A program made the position numbers and the translations under genes. Positions 33,777 to 42,839 of a DNA stretch of 64,000 nucleotides are shown piece after piece. Under the pieces are notes generated by a model that made no database searches, had not been told where the DNA came from, and saw nothing but the letters and a program-made list of their open reading frames with translations. The stretch spans positions 1 to 64,000 of the forward strand of contig NZ_OX241534.1 in NCBI RefSeq assembly GCF_945836005.1, in the 5' to 3' direction. The DNA comes from Candidatus Nitrosacidococcus sp. I8. GTDB taxonomy: Bacteria > Pseudomonadota > Gammaproteobacteria > Nitrosococcales > Nitrosococcaceae. The stretch's first letter is position 1. Each line of letters opens with the position of its first letter.

Positions 33777-34139
33777 CTATTTATGAATAGTACCCATCAT
33801 TTCTTCTCTGCTAATATAGCCATCTCTATTAGTATCTAGGTGGCTAAAATTACGTTCAGTACCTTCCTCAAACTCCTCTATACTTACTCTTCCATCCCCG
33901 TTTCTATCTAGAGATCGCAGTAATTCATGAATCATTTTTCTACGTTTTTCTGCATCGTACTTAGGGCGGTCTGGATGGCTTGGGGGAATATATTCAGGGT
34001 CCATAGGAAATGGTAGCCCACCAGTAGCAAAAGCTGAAGGAGTAGTCAAAGATAGCAAAAAAACGGAGGAAGTAGCTAGGGGCAATAAAAAAAGCCCACC
34101 AAGGGTAAAATTACCTATCGTCCTAATAATCTTTTCCAT
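33777..34139 (-). CDS. secreted EF-hand protein 3
   Basis: 120 residues; signal sequence up to about residue 38 (ending TTPSAFA), then TGGLPFPMDPEYIPPSHP and two EF-hand loops DRNGDGRVSIEE and DTNRDGYISREE. From the FATGG motif on it aligns closely with EF-hand protein 2, which shows recent duplication. AAGGGAG before ATG. A strong GC-rich stem-loop lies 40-65 bp upstream. Confidence 0.88.
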   Translation of the reverse strand: MEKIIRTIGNFTLGGLFLLPLATSSVFLLSLTTPSAFATGGLPFPMDPEYIPPSHPDRPKYDAEKRRKMIHELLRSLDRNGDGRVSIEEFEEGTERNFSHLDTNRDGYISREEMMGTIHK

Positions 34140-34179
34140 GATCTTTTACTCCCTTATCTTATATATAACAGCCACTCAC

Positions 34180-34204
34180 GCCCTGCAGTTAAGTGCTGCA
34201 GGGC
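34180..34204. other. GC-rich stem-loop upstream of EF-hand protein 3
   Basis: Perfect 9-bp stem GCCCTGCAG / CTGCAGGGC with a 7-nt loop in otherwise AT-rich DNA, about 41 bp before the ATG of EF-hand protein 3. No T tract follows on either strand, so a simple terminator is unlikely. Could be a leader structure or protein site. Confidence 0.6.
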
Positions 34205-34298
34205 ACGGATAAATTGATTAGGCAAATAATGTATTAATGAAACTAATATACCATACTGTTGTTTACTATTAAAATTCTATCAGTATGGAAATCTAAAA

Positions 34299-34637
34299 CT
34301 AGTTGGTAGGATTATGTTCTAATTGCAATAACCCTACATTATACGTTTCTTCTTGTTTTAAGACAGCTAAATAAAGCTCTTGATCACTAAGATAGCCATC
34401 TCCGTCAAGATCTATTGCATGAAACCGATCATCAGCAGCTAAATCTACTTCTAATTCACTGATTCTACCATCTTTATTTTTATCTAATTCTTGAAAGAAT
34501 TGCTCATTAGCTTCTTTCTGCATATTTTTATAAGAATTAGTAGATACTTTATCTTGGGCAAAGCCAGGGATAGTTAGCATTAGTGCAAAAATTCCACTAA
34601 GAATAGCTGAGCAGCTTATAAATTTTGAATTCTTCAT
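34299..34637 (-). CDS. secreted EF-hand protein 4
   Basis: 112 residues with signal peptide (MKNSKFISCSAILSGIFALMLTIPGFA) and two EF-hand loops: DKNKDGRISELE near residue 53 and DLDGDGYLSDQE near 74. Preceded by AAGGAGAG. It is most similar to EF-hand protein 5 in the second half (AADDRF/AAGKRF then DLDGDGYLS). Confidence 0.88.
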   Translation of the reverse strand: MKNSKFISCSAILSGIFALMLTIPGFAQDKVSTNSYKNMQKEANEQFFQELDKNKDGRISELEVDLAADDRFHAIDLDGDGYLSDQELYLAVLKQEETYNVGLLQLEHNPTN

Positions 34638-34783
34638 ATTATGTATACTCTCCTTTTTAGTATGGAAGGACTTATAGATATCCTCCTACCCTAAGGATAG
34701 GATCTATTGTGAAAAATTCAAGATGATGAGAGATATTTTTATAAAAAACATCTATAATAGATAAACCAAGTTAGTAGCTCTAG

Positions 34784-35212
34784 CTAATTCTCAGCTAGCA
34801 TACCGATAAATATTTGATCTGTACTCTCACTCTCGGGTGTAATTAATCTAGATTGGGCAACTTTAGTATAGTTAGCCTCTTGATTCAACTGGGCAATATA
34901 GAGTTCATCTTCACTAAGATAACCATCTCCATCTAGATCCATATTTTTAAATCTCTTACCTGCTGCTAGATCAATTTCAAGCTGGCTAATTTTTCCATCC
35001 TTATTTATATCTAGCTCCCTAAATAACTGTTCTTTATTTATATCTAGCTCTCTATAGAGTTTTTCTTCTTGAGTTTCTTCCCGTACCTTATATTTATAGC
35101 TAGAATCAGAACTGGGTCGATCACCAGCGAAGACAGAAAAAGATACACTAATAGCAAGGATTCCACTAAAAATTGTTAAGCAACAAGCATTTTTCAAATT
35201 TCTTTTTTTCAT
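34784..35212 (-). CDS. secreted EF-hand protein 5
   Basis: 142 residues from the ATG at 35210-35212, chosen because AAGGAGAG lies upstream at normal spacing and a signal peptide follows (MKKRNLKNACCLTIFSGIL). A longer frame to 35302 lacks both. There are two canonical loops, DINKDGKISQLE and DLDGDGYLSEDE, plus an internal duplication RELDINKEQLFRELDINKDG that creates a degenerate third half-loop. Confidence 0.86.
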   Translation of the reverse strand: MKKRNLKNACCLTIFSGILAISVSFSVFAGDRPSSDSSYKYKVREETQEEKLYRELDINKEQLFRELDINKDGKISQLEIDLAAGKRFKNMDLDGDGYLSEDELYIAQLNQEANYTKVAQSRLITPESESTDQIFIGMLAEN

Positions 35213-35372
35213 AACGTCTCTCCTTATTTTGTACTCACTTCTATCATAGGAATGAGTGTCTCTCTCATCAATTAAGATTAGACAGCATCTGCGAAAAATC
35301 AAGAAAATTTATTGAAAAGTAAAGAGAGAGTACTAAAAATATTTTTAGGGAAAGACTTAAAATGGAGGGAAT

Positions 35373-35406
35373 AAATTAGCCTTACAAAAAGATGTAAGGC
35401 TAATTT
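35373..35406 (-). terminator. rho-independent terminator
   Basis: 14-bp perfect stem AAATTAGCCTTACA / TGTAAGGCTAATTT with a 6-nt loop, between EF-hand genes 6 and 5. It ends the transcript of EF-hand gene 6, so EF-hand gene 5 probably has its own promoter. Confidence 0.8.
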
Positions 35407-35440
35407 TTAAAGTGTTAGTAAAGCAATCTACTAACCGTTA

Positions 35441-35749
35441 TTAGTCTGAATGTTCATTGTGTTTTTTCTTCATTTCTTTAGCAGCCGCTGCCGCTTCGTC
35501 TTTAGTAACATATCCATCTTTATTAGTATCTACTTTATCAAATCGTGCAGCAGCCGCTGCTTGTGCTTCTCCTTTACTAATCTTACCATCCCCGTCTGTA
35601 TCCATTTTACTAAACATTTTTTCCATATGTTTTTCATGTCTACCTTCCTTATCTGAAGAGCCGGCAAAAGCAGAAGCAGAAAATATCAGTGATAAAGCAC
35701 CACCGAAAATGAATAAATTACGTAACATTTTAATAGAGGCGATCTTCAT
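35441..35749 (-). CDS. secreted EF-hand protein 6
   Basis: 102 residues starting at ATG 35747-35749 behind AAGGAGT with 7-8 nt spacing; an upstream in-frame start has no ribosome site. Signal peptide MKIASIKMLRNLFIFGGALSL ending SASAFA, then two loops DTDGDGKISKGE and DTNKDGYVTKDE embedded in Lys/Ala/Met-rich helices. Closest in the cluster to EF-hand protein 7. Confidence 0.88.
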   Translation of the reverse strand: MKIASIKMLRNLFIFGGALSLIFSASAFAGSSDKEGRHEKHMEKMFSKMDTDGDGKISKGEAQAAAAARFDKVDTNKDGYVTKDEAAAAAKEMKKKHNEHSD

Positions 35750-35812
35750 TAGAATACTCCTTTTAAAGTTTAAAAAATAAATAAGGAAAATAATATCTAG
35801 CGATACCTTCAA

Positions 35813-36178
35813 CTAATTATTGTTGTCTGAATCTCTATGATGTTTTTCCCAATTGCCACGATTGCCCCCATGGTGTTCCTCTCCTTCATTCCCATAATTA
35901 CCATGGTGCTTATTACCTTTGCTTTCATTTTTCATAGAAGAACCAAGCTCATCTTGAGTAATATATCCGTCACTATTGGAATCAACTTTATCAAATCGAT
36001 CTTTTAATGATCCTTTGGCTTCATCTTTGCTGATTTTACCATCTCCATTCGAATCCATTTTGCTGAACCACTCTCCTTTGTTTCCTTCTTGAGATGAAGC
36101 AGCAAATATTGGAGTAGAAAATATTAAAAACAGTGCACCACCAACTATTAACAAATTACGCAAAAAAATAGTTTTCAC
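35813..36178 (-). CDS. secreted EF-hand protein 7 with His/Asn/Gly-rich tail
   Basis: 121 residues. The start is GTG (36176-36178), 7 nt after AAGGAGT. Signal peptide about 26 residues (ending TPIFA), two loops DSNGDGKISKDE and DSNSDGYITQDE, then a low-complexity tail with repeated HH, GN and EE that may bind transition metals. First gene of the EF-hand series in the direction of transcription. Confidence 0.87.
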   Translation of the reverse strand: MKTIFLRNLLIVGGALFLIFSTPIFAASSQEGNKGEWFSKMDSNGDGKISKDEAKGSLKDRFDKVDSNSDGYITQDELGSSMKNESKGNKHHGNYGNEGEEHHGGNRGNWEKHHRDSDNNN

Positions 36179-36269
36179 TGAACACTCCTTCTAGTATTTA
36201 TAGCATTTAAAAATGAAAATTAGTTAAGAAAACAGCTCTATCGCTTATATCTATTACGATGAAATGTAT

Positions 36270-37013
36270 TCAAACTCTTGCTTTGACTAGTTGATATATC
36301 AAATTGTTCCACATCATCCCAAATTTTTGACTCCTCTTTAATAATTCTTGAATCTCAGACCAGCTAAATAGGGAATTTTTTAAAATATCATAGGTGTTAA
36401 ATAGAACTTTTAAGTAATTATTATTTTTCCTATAATCAATCCATTTTTTTCCTAACCATCCGAGGGTAATTACTATCCATAGGATGGGGGTAATAGGTAA
36501 ATGAAGAAAGATGGTATTTAGTGAATAGGGAGGAATAGTAGTGAATGAAAAAATAATTATCCATGCCAATATTTTTAAGATAAATAATCCAAATCGCCAA
36601 AGTTCTGCTAAAATTCTAAACGTAGAATTACCTGATTTTTTAGATTGATAACGGCTATGGGGCATAGTTTGGACTCGAATAGCATCAAGTGCATTTAAAC
36701 AATCTCTATAAATCAAAATATCCATCATTAACCAATCTAACTCTTGACAATGGATTTGGGGAAACTTTAAATAGTCAGTAATTACAGTTTCTAACTCTGT
36801 CTCTTTAAAAGACAAGTTCTGCCAGTCATATTCCTTATTTTCTTTACTTCTATGATTCCAAATTATTTCAGGGATACTTTTATCATTCTTCCAATGGATA
36901 GAAGTAGATAAATTATCAATTATAGATTCTGCTTTTTTTAGAAGATAATCTTGGTTGGGATCTTTAGCTGTTTGAGTAGTGATTTGCTGAATAAGCGTAT
37001 CTTTATTTGTCAT
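36270..37013 (-). CDS. hypothetical membrane protein
   Basis: 247 residues, not recognised. The first 135 residues are soluble and charged; two hydrophobic segments follow (about 142-162 and 168-190), then a basic C-terminal region of about 55 residues. No clear ribosome site. Divergent from lgt. Probably cytoplasmic domains on both sides of a hairpin in the membrane. Confidence 0.7.
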   Translation of the reverse strand: MTNKDTLIQQITTQTAKDPNQDYLLKKAESIIDNLSTSIHWKNDKSIPEIIWNHRSKENKEYDWQNLSFKETELETVITDYLKFPQIHCQELDWLMMDILIYRDCLNALDAIRVQTMPHSRYQSKKSGNSTFRILAELWRFGLFILKILAWIIIFSFTTIPPYSLNTIFLHLPITPILWIVITLGWLGKKWIDYRKNNNYLKVLFNTYDILKNSLFSWSEIQELLKRSQKFGMMWNNLIYQLVKARV

Positions 37014-37073
37014 TATTTGATTTTAGTCATTTAAAAATAAAAATTATATTTGTAAATACCGACAATTTTTACC

Positions 37074-37865
37074 ATGATAAGCTACCCTAATATCAATCCA
37101 ATAGCACTTTCTTTAGGACCAATTCAAGTTCATTGGTATGGTCTTATGTATCTGATTGGGTTTATTGCTGGTTGGTGGTTAGGACGAATCCGAGCTAACA
37201 AACCACAATCAGGATGGACTCAAGAGCAAGTAGATGATCTCCTTTTTTATGTAGTTTTAGGGATTATCTTAGGAGGACGTATTGGTTATATGTTCTTCTA
37301 TAGTTTTGATTATTTAATTGAAAATCCGCTGAGCATTTTTAAAGTATGGCAGGGGGGTATGTCCTTTCACGGTGGATTACTTGGTGTACTTACGGCGATG
37401 GCTATTTATGCGTATAAAACAAAAAAGAGCTATTTCCAAGTTACAGATTTTATTGCACCTTTAATTCCTATTGGATTAGGAACGGGGCGAATTGGAAACT
37501 TTATCAATGGTGAATTATGGGGAAAAGTAACCGCTCTGCCTTGGGCCATAGTATTTCCTGATCCTAGAGCAGGGGATCTACCCCGTCATCCCTCCCAACT
37601 TTATGAAGCTGGATTAGAAGGTCTTGTTTTATTTTTAATTTTATGGCTTTTCTCTGGAAAAAAAAGACCTACTAAGGCAATTTCTGGCTTATTTTTAATC
37701 TGTTATGGGTTATTCCGATTTGCAGTAGAGTTCGTGCGGATACCCGATTCCCAGCTAGGTTATTTGGCATTTAATTGGCTTACTATGGGGCAGATTCTGA
37801 GTTTTCCTATGATTATCCTAGGTATTACTCTTTTCGGATGGTCTTATTTAAAGCGTACTTCCTAA
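37074..37865 (+). CDS. lgt: prolipoprotein diacylglyceryl transferase
   Basis: Transfers diacylglycerol to the lipobox cysteine of prolipoproteins. 263 residues, polytopic. The signature [14 protein letters not shown] lies at about residues 137-150; [11 protein letters not shown] near residue 20 and [11 protein letters not shown] near 90 (His) are other conserved blocks. First gene of lgt-thyA-folA, acting in the same pathway as lnt at 44.7 kb. Confidence 0.97.
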   Translation: MISYPNINPIALSLGPIQVHWYGLMYLIGFIAGWWLGRIRANKPQSGWTQEQVDDLLFYVVLGIILGGRIGYMFFYSFDYLIENPLSIFKVWQGGMSFHGGLLGVLTAMAIYAYKTKKSYFQVTDFIAPLIPIGLGTGRIGNFINGELWGKVTALPWAIVFPDPRAGDLPRHPSQLYEAGLEGLVLFLILWLFSGKKRPTKAISGLFLICYGLFRFAVEFVRIPDSQLGYLAFNWLTMGQILSFPMIILGITLFGWSYLKRTS

Positions 37866-37882
37866 ATTTGCAAATTTTCAAT

Positions 37883-38677
37883 ATGCAGCAATACCTTAAT
37901 TTGCTTAAAATAGTCTTAGAAACTGGTAAGCATCGGGGAGATAGGACGGGAATGGGTACTCAATCAATTTTTGGGTATCAAATGAGATTTGATCTGCAGC
38001 GGGGGTTTCCCTTAGTCACTACTAAAAAATTACATACCCGCTCTATCTTCGTAGAACTACTTTGGTTCTTAAAAGGAGACACCAATATTCAATACCTTCA
38101 TGAACATAGCGTTACTATTTGGGATGAGTGGGCAGATACTCAGGGAGAATTAGGTCCCGTTTATGGTAAACAATGGCGTGCTTGGCCCCTAATGAATGGA
38201 GAAACTTTAGATCAGATATCAAGCACTATAGATCAACTTAAAAGTAATCCCTATAGCCGTCGTCATGTAGTGGTAGCCTATAATCCTGCGGATATAGATA
38301 AGATGGCGTTACCTCCATGCCATGCACTATTTCAATTTTATATAGCAGAGAATAAATTATCTTGCCAGCTTTATCAGAGAAGTGCTGATTTATTTTTGGG
38401 TGTACCCTTTAATATCGCCTCTTATGCACTTCTTACTCATTTAGTGGCTGAACAATGTAATTTAGAGGTAGGAGAATTTATCTGGACAGGAGGTGATATA
38501 CATCTTTATCAAAACCATATTATCCAAACAAAAGAACAGCTTACCCGTACTCCTTACTTACTACCTAAACTTCATATTAAAAGAAAGCCTAGTTCTATAT
38601 TCGAATACAGCTACGAAGATTTAGAAATTTTAGATTATAAAAGCCATCCAACGATTAAAGCAGCTATCTCTATATAA
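37883..38677 (+). CDS. thyA: thymidylate synthase
   Basis: Makes dTMP from dUMP with methylene-tetrahydrofolate. With the ATG at 37883 the product is 264 residues, the standard length, beginning [23 protein letters not shown]; an earlier in-frame ATG inside lgt is not supported. Catalytic cysteine in [12 protein letters not shown] (about residue 146) and [20 protein letters not shown] follow the family pattern. Confidence 0.97.
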   Translation: MQQYLNLLKIVLETGKHRGDRTGMGTQSIFGYQMRFDLQRGFPLVTTKKLHTRSIFVELLWFLKGDTNIQYLHEHSVTIWDEWADTQGELGPVYGKQWRAWPLMNGETLDQISSTIDQLKSNPYSRRHVVVAYNPADIDKMALPPCHALFQFYIAENKLSCQLYQRSADLFLGVPFNIASYALLTHLVAEQCNLEVGEFIWTGGDIHLYQNHIIQTKEQLTRTPYLLPKLHIKRKPSSIFEYSYEDLEILDYKSHPTIKAAISI

Positions 38678-38683
38678 ATTAAA

Positions 38684-39169
38684 ATGGCAATTTCTCTTGT
38701 GGTAGCCATGGATAATAACCGTTTAATTGGCAACCAAAATAAATTACCTTGGAAACTACCTGCTGATTTGAAGTATTTTCGTAAATTAACTATAGAGAGA
38801 TCAGTGCTTATGGGAAGAAAAACCTATGAGAGTATTGGACATCCCTTAGAGGGTAGAGAGAATATTATTCTTACCAGTGATTCTCGCTATATTGCAAAGA
38901 ACTGCACTATAGTGAATAGCTTAAGCGAGGGATTACAATTCGCTCAAGAAAAAAAACTCATGGTAATTGGTGGTGCTTCTATATATGAGCAAATGCTTCT
39001 CTATGCTCAGAATATTTACTTAACTCATATTCATGGAGAATTTCATGGAGATAGCTGGTTTCCGTATATAGATTGGAGGCAGTGGAAGGAGTTTTGGAAA
39101 GAATCTCATAATTCTGATGATAAAAATCCTTATCGTTATGATTTCATTAAATTAGTGAGGCTAAATTAA
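38684..39169 (+). CDS. folA: dihydrofolate reductase
   Basis: 161 residues. Regenerates tetrahydrofolate oxidised by ThyA. ISLVVAMDNNRLIGNQNKLPWKLPADLKYFRKLT at the N-terminus contains the substrate-binding Asp (PADLKYF), and GRKTYESIG and VIGGASIYEQML bind NADPH. Six bp after thyA, so the two are coupled. Its end meets that of radC. Confidence 0.96.
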   Translation: MAISLVVAMDNNRLIGNQNKLPWKLPADLKYFRKLTIERSVLMGRKTYESIGHPLEGRENIILTSDSRYIAKNCTIVNSLSEGLQFAQEKKLMVIGGASIYEQMLLYAQNIYLTHIHGEFHGDSWFPYIDWRQWKEFWKESHNSDDKNPYRYDFIKLVRLN

Positions 39170-39847
39170 TCAAATCATCCCTTTCTCTGCAAACGAAAGG
39201 GAGCTTTCTCCATCACCTACAATGATATGATCTAATACCTTTATATCTATCAGTGCTAAAGCCTCTTTTAAGTGTTGCGTAATTCTTTTATCCGCTTGGC
39301 TTGGTTCTGCTATACCAGAGGGGTGATTATGGGCAAAAATTACTGCTGCTGCATTATGGTTTAATGCTTTTTTCACTACTTCACGAGGATAAACACTTGC
39401 ACTATTAACGGTGCCTCGAAATAATTCTTCAAAGGCAAGTATCTGGTTTTGATTGTCTAAAAATAGACAAGCAAAAACTTCAAATGGATAAGATCGTAGA
39501 TGTGCTACTAAATATCGTTTAGTGTTTTGAGGATCGGTCAAAATATCTTTTTCACTCAAGGTAGATGCTAAGTAGCGACGACTCATTTCTAAACATGCCT
39601 GTAGTTGGGTATATTTGGCTATGCCTAAACCAGGAACATCGCAAAACTCCTTTTGATTAGATTCTAACAGTGGGCGTAATCCATCAAAACGCTCTAAAAG
39701 ATCTCTAGCTAAATCAACTGCAGTTTTTCCAAAAATACCAGTACGTAAAAAAATAGCCAGCAATTCCCCATCAGATAGAGCACCTGCTCCTCGCTGTAGA
39801 AGCTTTTCTCGTGGCCTTTCTTCTACTGGCCAGTCAGTTATCGCCAT
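39170..39847 (-). CDS. radC: RadC family JAB-domain protein
   Basis: 225 residues with an N-terminal helix-hairpin-helix region (about 40-80) and a JAB/MPN metal site with [23 protein letters not shown] (HxHPSG near residues 174-179) and a final Asp. Despite its name, a DNA-repair role is unproven. Convergent with folA with no gap, and divergent from miaB. Confidence 0.93.
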   Translation of the reverse strand: MAITDWPVEERPREKLLQRGAGALSDGELLAIFLRTGIFGKTAVDLARDLLERFDGLRPLLESNQKEFCDVPGLGIAKYTQLQACLEMSRRYLASTLSEKDILTDPQNTKRYLVAHLRSYPFEVFACLFLDNQNQILAFEELFRGTVNSASVYPREVVKKALNHNAAAVIFAHNHPSGIAEPSQADKRITQHLKEALALIDIKVLDHIIVGDGESSLSFAEKGMI

Positions 39848-39983
39848 AAAATTTTAACCCTAAAATCCCTTTATATAGCTTTATTGCATAAATGTATGGT
39901 AAATATACTCTAATAACACTAGGCATTAAAAAAGAATTACTTATATATCTATTGATTTTGAATTTAAGTAAAATAATACTTCT

Positions 39984-41309
39984 ATGGGAAATAAGCTTTA
40001 TATAAAAACCTACGGCTGCCAAATGAATGAATATGATTCTACAAGAATGGCAGATATGCTTTATAAATCCCATGGATTAGAGCGTACTTCAAACCCTGAT
40101 GAAGCTGAAGTGTGGTTACTTAATACTTGTTCTGTTAGAGAAAAAGCACAAGAGAAAGTATTTTCCCAGCTAGGGCAATGGCAGGCTCAAAAGAAAGCAG
40201 ATCCTAAACTAATCATTGGAGTTGGCGGCTGTGTTGCTAGTCAAGAAGGAGAAGCAATTCGAGCACGTGCCCCTTATGTAGATCTTGTCTTTGGCCCTCA
40301 AACGATCCATCGCTTACCAGCTATGATTACTCAAGCTAGGGCAACTGGAAAACCAGTGATTGATATTTCTTTTCCAGAAATTGAAAAATTCGATAAATTA
40401 CCTGAACCTAGAGCAGAAGGACCTACTGCATTTGTCTCTATTATGGAAGGCTGCAGTAAATACTGTTCTTTTTGTGTAGTCCCTTATACCCGTGGAGAGG
40501 AAATTAGCAGATCCTTCGACGATGTGCTTGCTGAAATTGTAAGTTTAGCAGATCAAGGGGTACGTGAAGTTACCCTTCTGGGGCAAAATGTAAATGCCTA
40601 TAGAGGTCTAATGAGCGATAAAGATATTGCTGACTTAGCACTACTGATACATTATGCTGCAGCAATTGATGGCATAGATCGTATTCGCTTTACTACTTCT
40701 CACCCAGTAGAATTTTCAGATAGCCTTATTCAAGCTTTTGCTGAAGTACCTGAACTTGTCAGCCATCTGCACTTACCAGTGCAAAGCGGATCAAATAAAA
40801 TGCTTAGCTTAATGAAACGAGGGCATACTATTGAGGAGTATAAAGCCAAACTTCAGAAATTACGTAAAGTACGTCCTCATATCAGTATCTCTAGTGATTT
40901 TATTGTTGGATTGCCTGGGGAAACTGAGAATGATTTTCAAGCCACCCTAGATTTAGCAAAAGAAATAGGCTTTGATCACTCTTTTAGTTTTATTTATAGT
41001 CCTAGACCAGGTACACCTGCCGCTAGTATTCCTGATTCAACACCTACTGAAGTAAAAAAAGAGCGTCTTTCCAGATTACAAGAATTACTTCTTTCCTCAG
41101 AACAAGTAATTAGCCAAAACATGATAGGTACAATGCAACGAGTACTTGTTGAAAAACCATCTAAGAAAAATTCTACCTTTTTGTCTGGGCGCACCGAAAA
41201 TAATCGAGTAGTGAATTTTCCTGCTAATAAGGAGTTAATTGGTAGTTTTATGAATATACAAATTACTGAAGCACTTTCGAATTCTCTTCGTGGTAGAATT
41301 TACCAATAA
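39984..41309 (+). CDS. miaB: tRNA-2-methylthio-N6-dimethylallyladenosine synthase
   Basis: Radical SAM methylthiotransferase, 441 residues. Three N-terminal cysteines for the auxiliary cluster ([27 protein letters not shown]) and the radical SAM CxxxCxxC in [16 protein letters not shown] (about 152-167) are present; a TRAM domain closes the protein. Modifies A37 of tRNAs reading UNN codons. Heads the miaB-phoH-ybeY-corC-lnt gene order. Confidence 0.97.
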   Translation: MGNKLYIKTYGCQMNEYDSTRMADMLYKSHGLERTSNPDEAEVWLLNTCSVREKAQEKVFSQLGQWQAQKKADPKLIIGVGGCVASQEGEAIRARAPYVDLVFGPQTIHRLPAMITQARATGKPVIDISFPEIEKFDKLPEPRAEGPTAFVSIMEGCSKYCSFCVVPYTRGEEISRSFDDVLAEIVSLADQGVREVTLLGQNVNAYRGLMSDKDIADLALLIHYAAAIDGIDRIRFTTSHPVEFSDSLIQAFAEVPELVSHLHLPVQSGSNKMLSLMKRGHTIEEYKAKLQKLRKVRPHISISSDFIVGLPGETENDFQATLDLAKEIGFDHSFSFIYSPRPGTPAASIPDSTPTEVKKERLSRLQELLLSSEQVISQNMIGTMQRVLVEKPSKKNSTFLSGRTENNRVVNFPANKELIGSFMNIQITEALSNSLRGRIYQ

Positions 41310-41382
41310 AATATCATAATACTATTTCCTTAATGATTTTTAAGGTTTAATCTTGAATATCACATGTCATTTCTGATATATC

Positions 41383-42360
41383 TTGGATAACAACGAATCC
41401 GCTATTCTCCACACTAGTAATACCAGTAGATTTATTTTAGAACCGCTAAGTAATCGGCGATTAGCTAATCTTTGCGGTCAATCTGATAATAATCTACGTT
41501 ATATAGAAAAAAATTTAGGGGTAGAAATCAATAATCGAGGTAATAGATTTCAAATTACAGGGGATAGCCTTTCAGTAGAAAAGGCAACTAAGATTATCAA
41601 ATCCTTATACGATAGGGCAAGTAGAAATTACGTTAGCCCAGATTATATACATCTCTCTCTTCAAGAATCAGATATATCTATACAAAATATAGAAGAAATT
41701 TCAATTAAAACTCGTCAAGGGACAATTAAAGGGAGAAACCCACAGCAAACTTGTTACTTATATAATATTGCTCATTATGATATTAGTTTTGGGGTTGGTC
41801 CAGCAGGTACTGGTAAAAGCTATTTAGCAGTAGCCAGTGCTATAGAAGCATTAAAACAGGAAAAAGTTCAAAAATTACTCCTTATTCGCCCTGCGGTAGA
41901 AGCGGGAGAGCGATTAGGATTTCTTCCCGGAGATTTAACTCAGAAGATAGACCCCTATCTTCGCCCTCTTTATGATGCACTCTACGATATGCTAGGGTTT
42001 GAGCGAGTTAATAAGCTTATTGAGCGCCATATCATTGAGGTGGCCCCTTTGGCCTATATGCGCGGCCGTACACTCAATGAATCTTTCATTATTTTAGATG
42101 AGGCCCAAAATACAACAATTGAACAAATGAAAATGTTTCTTACTCGTTTAGGGTATGGGTCTACAGCGGTAATTACCGGAGATATAACACAAATCGATCT
42201 TCCTAAAGGGCAAAAATCTGGATTACGCCATGCTATTCAGGTATTAAAAGATGTACGAGAGATTAGCTTTACTTTTTTTAAATCTACGGATGTAGTACGA
42301 CATCCATTAGTCCAAAAAATAGTACAGGCCTACGATCATTTTGATAAACAATCCCTCTAA
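41383..42360 (+). CDS. ybeZ: PhoH-like ATPase (YbeZ)
   Basis: 325 residues with a KH-like N-terminal region and a PhoH ATPase domain: Walker A GVGPAGTGKSYLA near residue 140, and Walker B FIILDEAQNTT near 235. It probably acts with YbeY in ribosome or RNA quality control. The best start is TTG at 41383; no in-frame ATG fits the conserved N-terminus, and no good Shine-Dalgarno is seen. Six bp before ybeY. Confidence 0.94.
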   Translation: MDNNESAILHTSNTSRFILEPLSNRRLANLCGQSDNNLRYIEKNLGVEINNRGNRFQITGDSLSVEKATKIIKSLYDRASRNYVSPDYIHLSLQESDISIQNIEEISIKTRQGTIKGRNPQQTCYLYNIAHYDISFGVGPAGTGKSYLAVASAIEALKQEKVQKLLLIRPAVEAGERLGFLPGDLTQKIDPYLRPLYDALYDMLGFERVNKLIERHIIEVAPLAYMRGRTLNESFIILDEAQNTTIEQMKMFLTRLGYGSTAVITGDITQIDLPKGQKSGLRHAIQVLKDVREISFTFFKSTDVVRHPLVQKIVQAYDHFDKQSL

Positions 42361-42365
42361 GCCTT

Positions 42366-42839
42366 ATGAAGGTCACAATTCACGTTCAATACGCTATATC
42401 TAACGCAAAAAATTTTCCTTCTAAACCTGATTTTAAGCTTTGGGTAAACACAACCTTAGTAGGTTATCCGAAAGATACGCAGATAACAATACGTATTGTA
42501 GATTCTCAAGAAATGGAGGATCTAAATTGGAGATATCGAGGTAAAAAAGGAACAACAAACATTTTATCTTTTCCTATTGGTAATGATTCTACAACCTCTC
42601 ATAAAATTCCTTTAGGAGATTTAATAATCTGTGCTCCTGTAGTAGCTCGTGAAGCCTTAGATCAAAATAAAGATGAAAAATCCCACTGGGCTCATTTAAC
42701 GATCCATGGGGTATTACATTTACTTGGATTTGATCATCAATATGAAAATGAAGCTCAATATATGGAAGCTAAAGAAATAGATATCCTAAAACAGCTGGGG
42801 TATCCCCATCCTTATGAAATTAATAGTGAGTATTTATGA
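42366..42839 (+). CDS. ybeY: endoribonuclease YbeY
   Basis: 157-residue zinc-dependent RNase for 16S rRNA maturation and ribosome quality control. The HxxxHxxxxxH site is clear in TIHGVLHLLGFDHQYE (about residues 118-133), with RGKKGTTNILSFP near 58. The stop overlaps the corC start (ATGA). Confidence 0.96.
   Translation: MKVTIHVQYAISNAKNFPSKPDFKLWVNTTLVGYPKDTQITIRIVDSQEMEDLNWRYRGKKGTTNILSFPIGNDSTTSHKIPLGDLIICAPVVAREALDQNKDEKSHWAHLTIHGVLHLLGFDHQYENEAQYMEAKEIDILKQLGYPHPYEINSEYL

Noticed and set aside
34252-34286. Inverted repeat CCATACTG...CAGTATGG after EF-hand gene 4
   Set aside because: The loop is about 20 nt and no T tract follows; too weak to call a terminator.
35457-35780. Plus-strand open frames of 68 and 107 codons
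   Set aside because: Both are antisense to EF-hand gene 6, which has a signal peptide, two loops and a good ribosome site.
37775-37882. N-terminal extension of thymidylate synthase into lgt
   Set aside because: The extension has no homology to ThyA; the ATG at 37883 gives the exact usual length.
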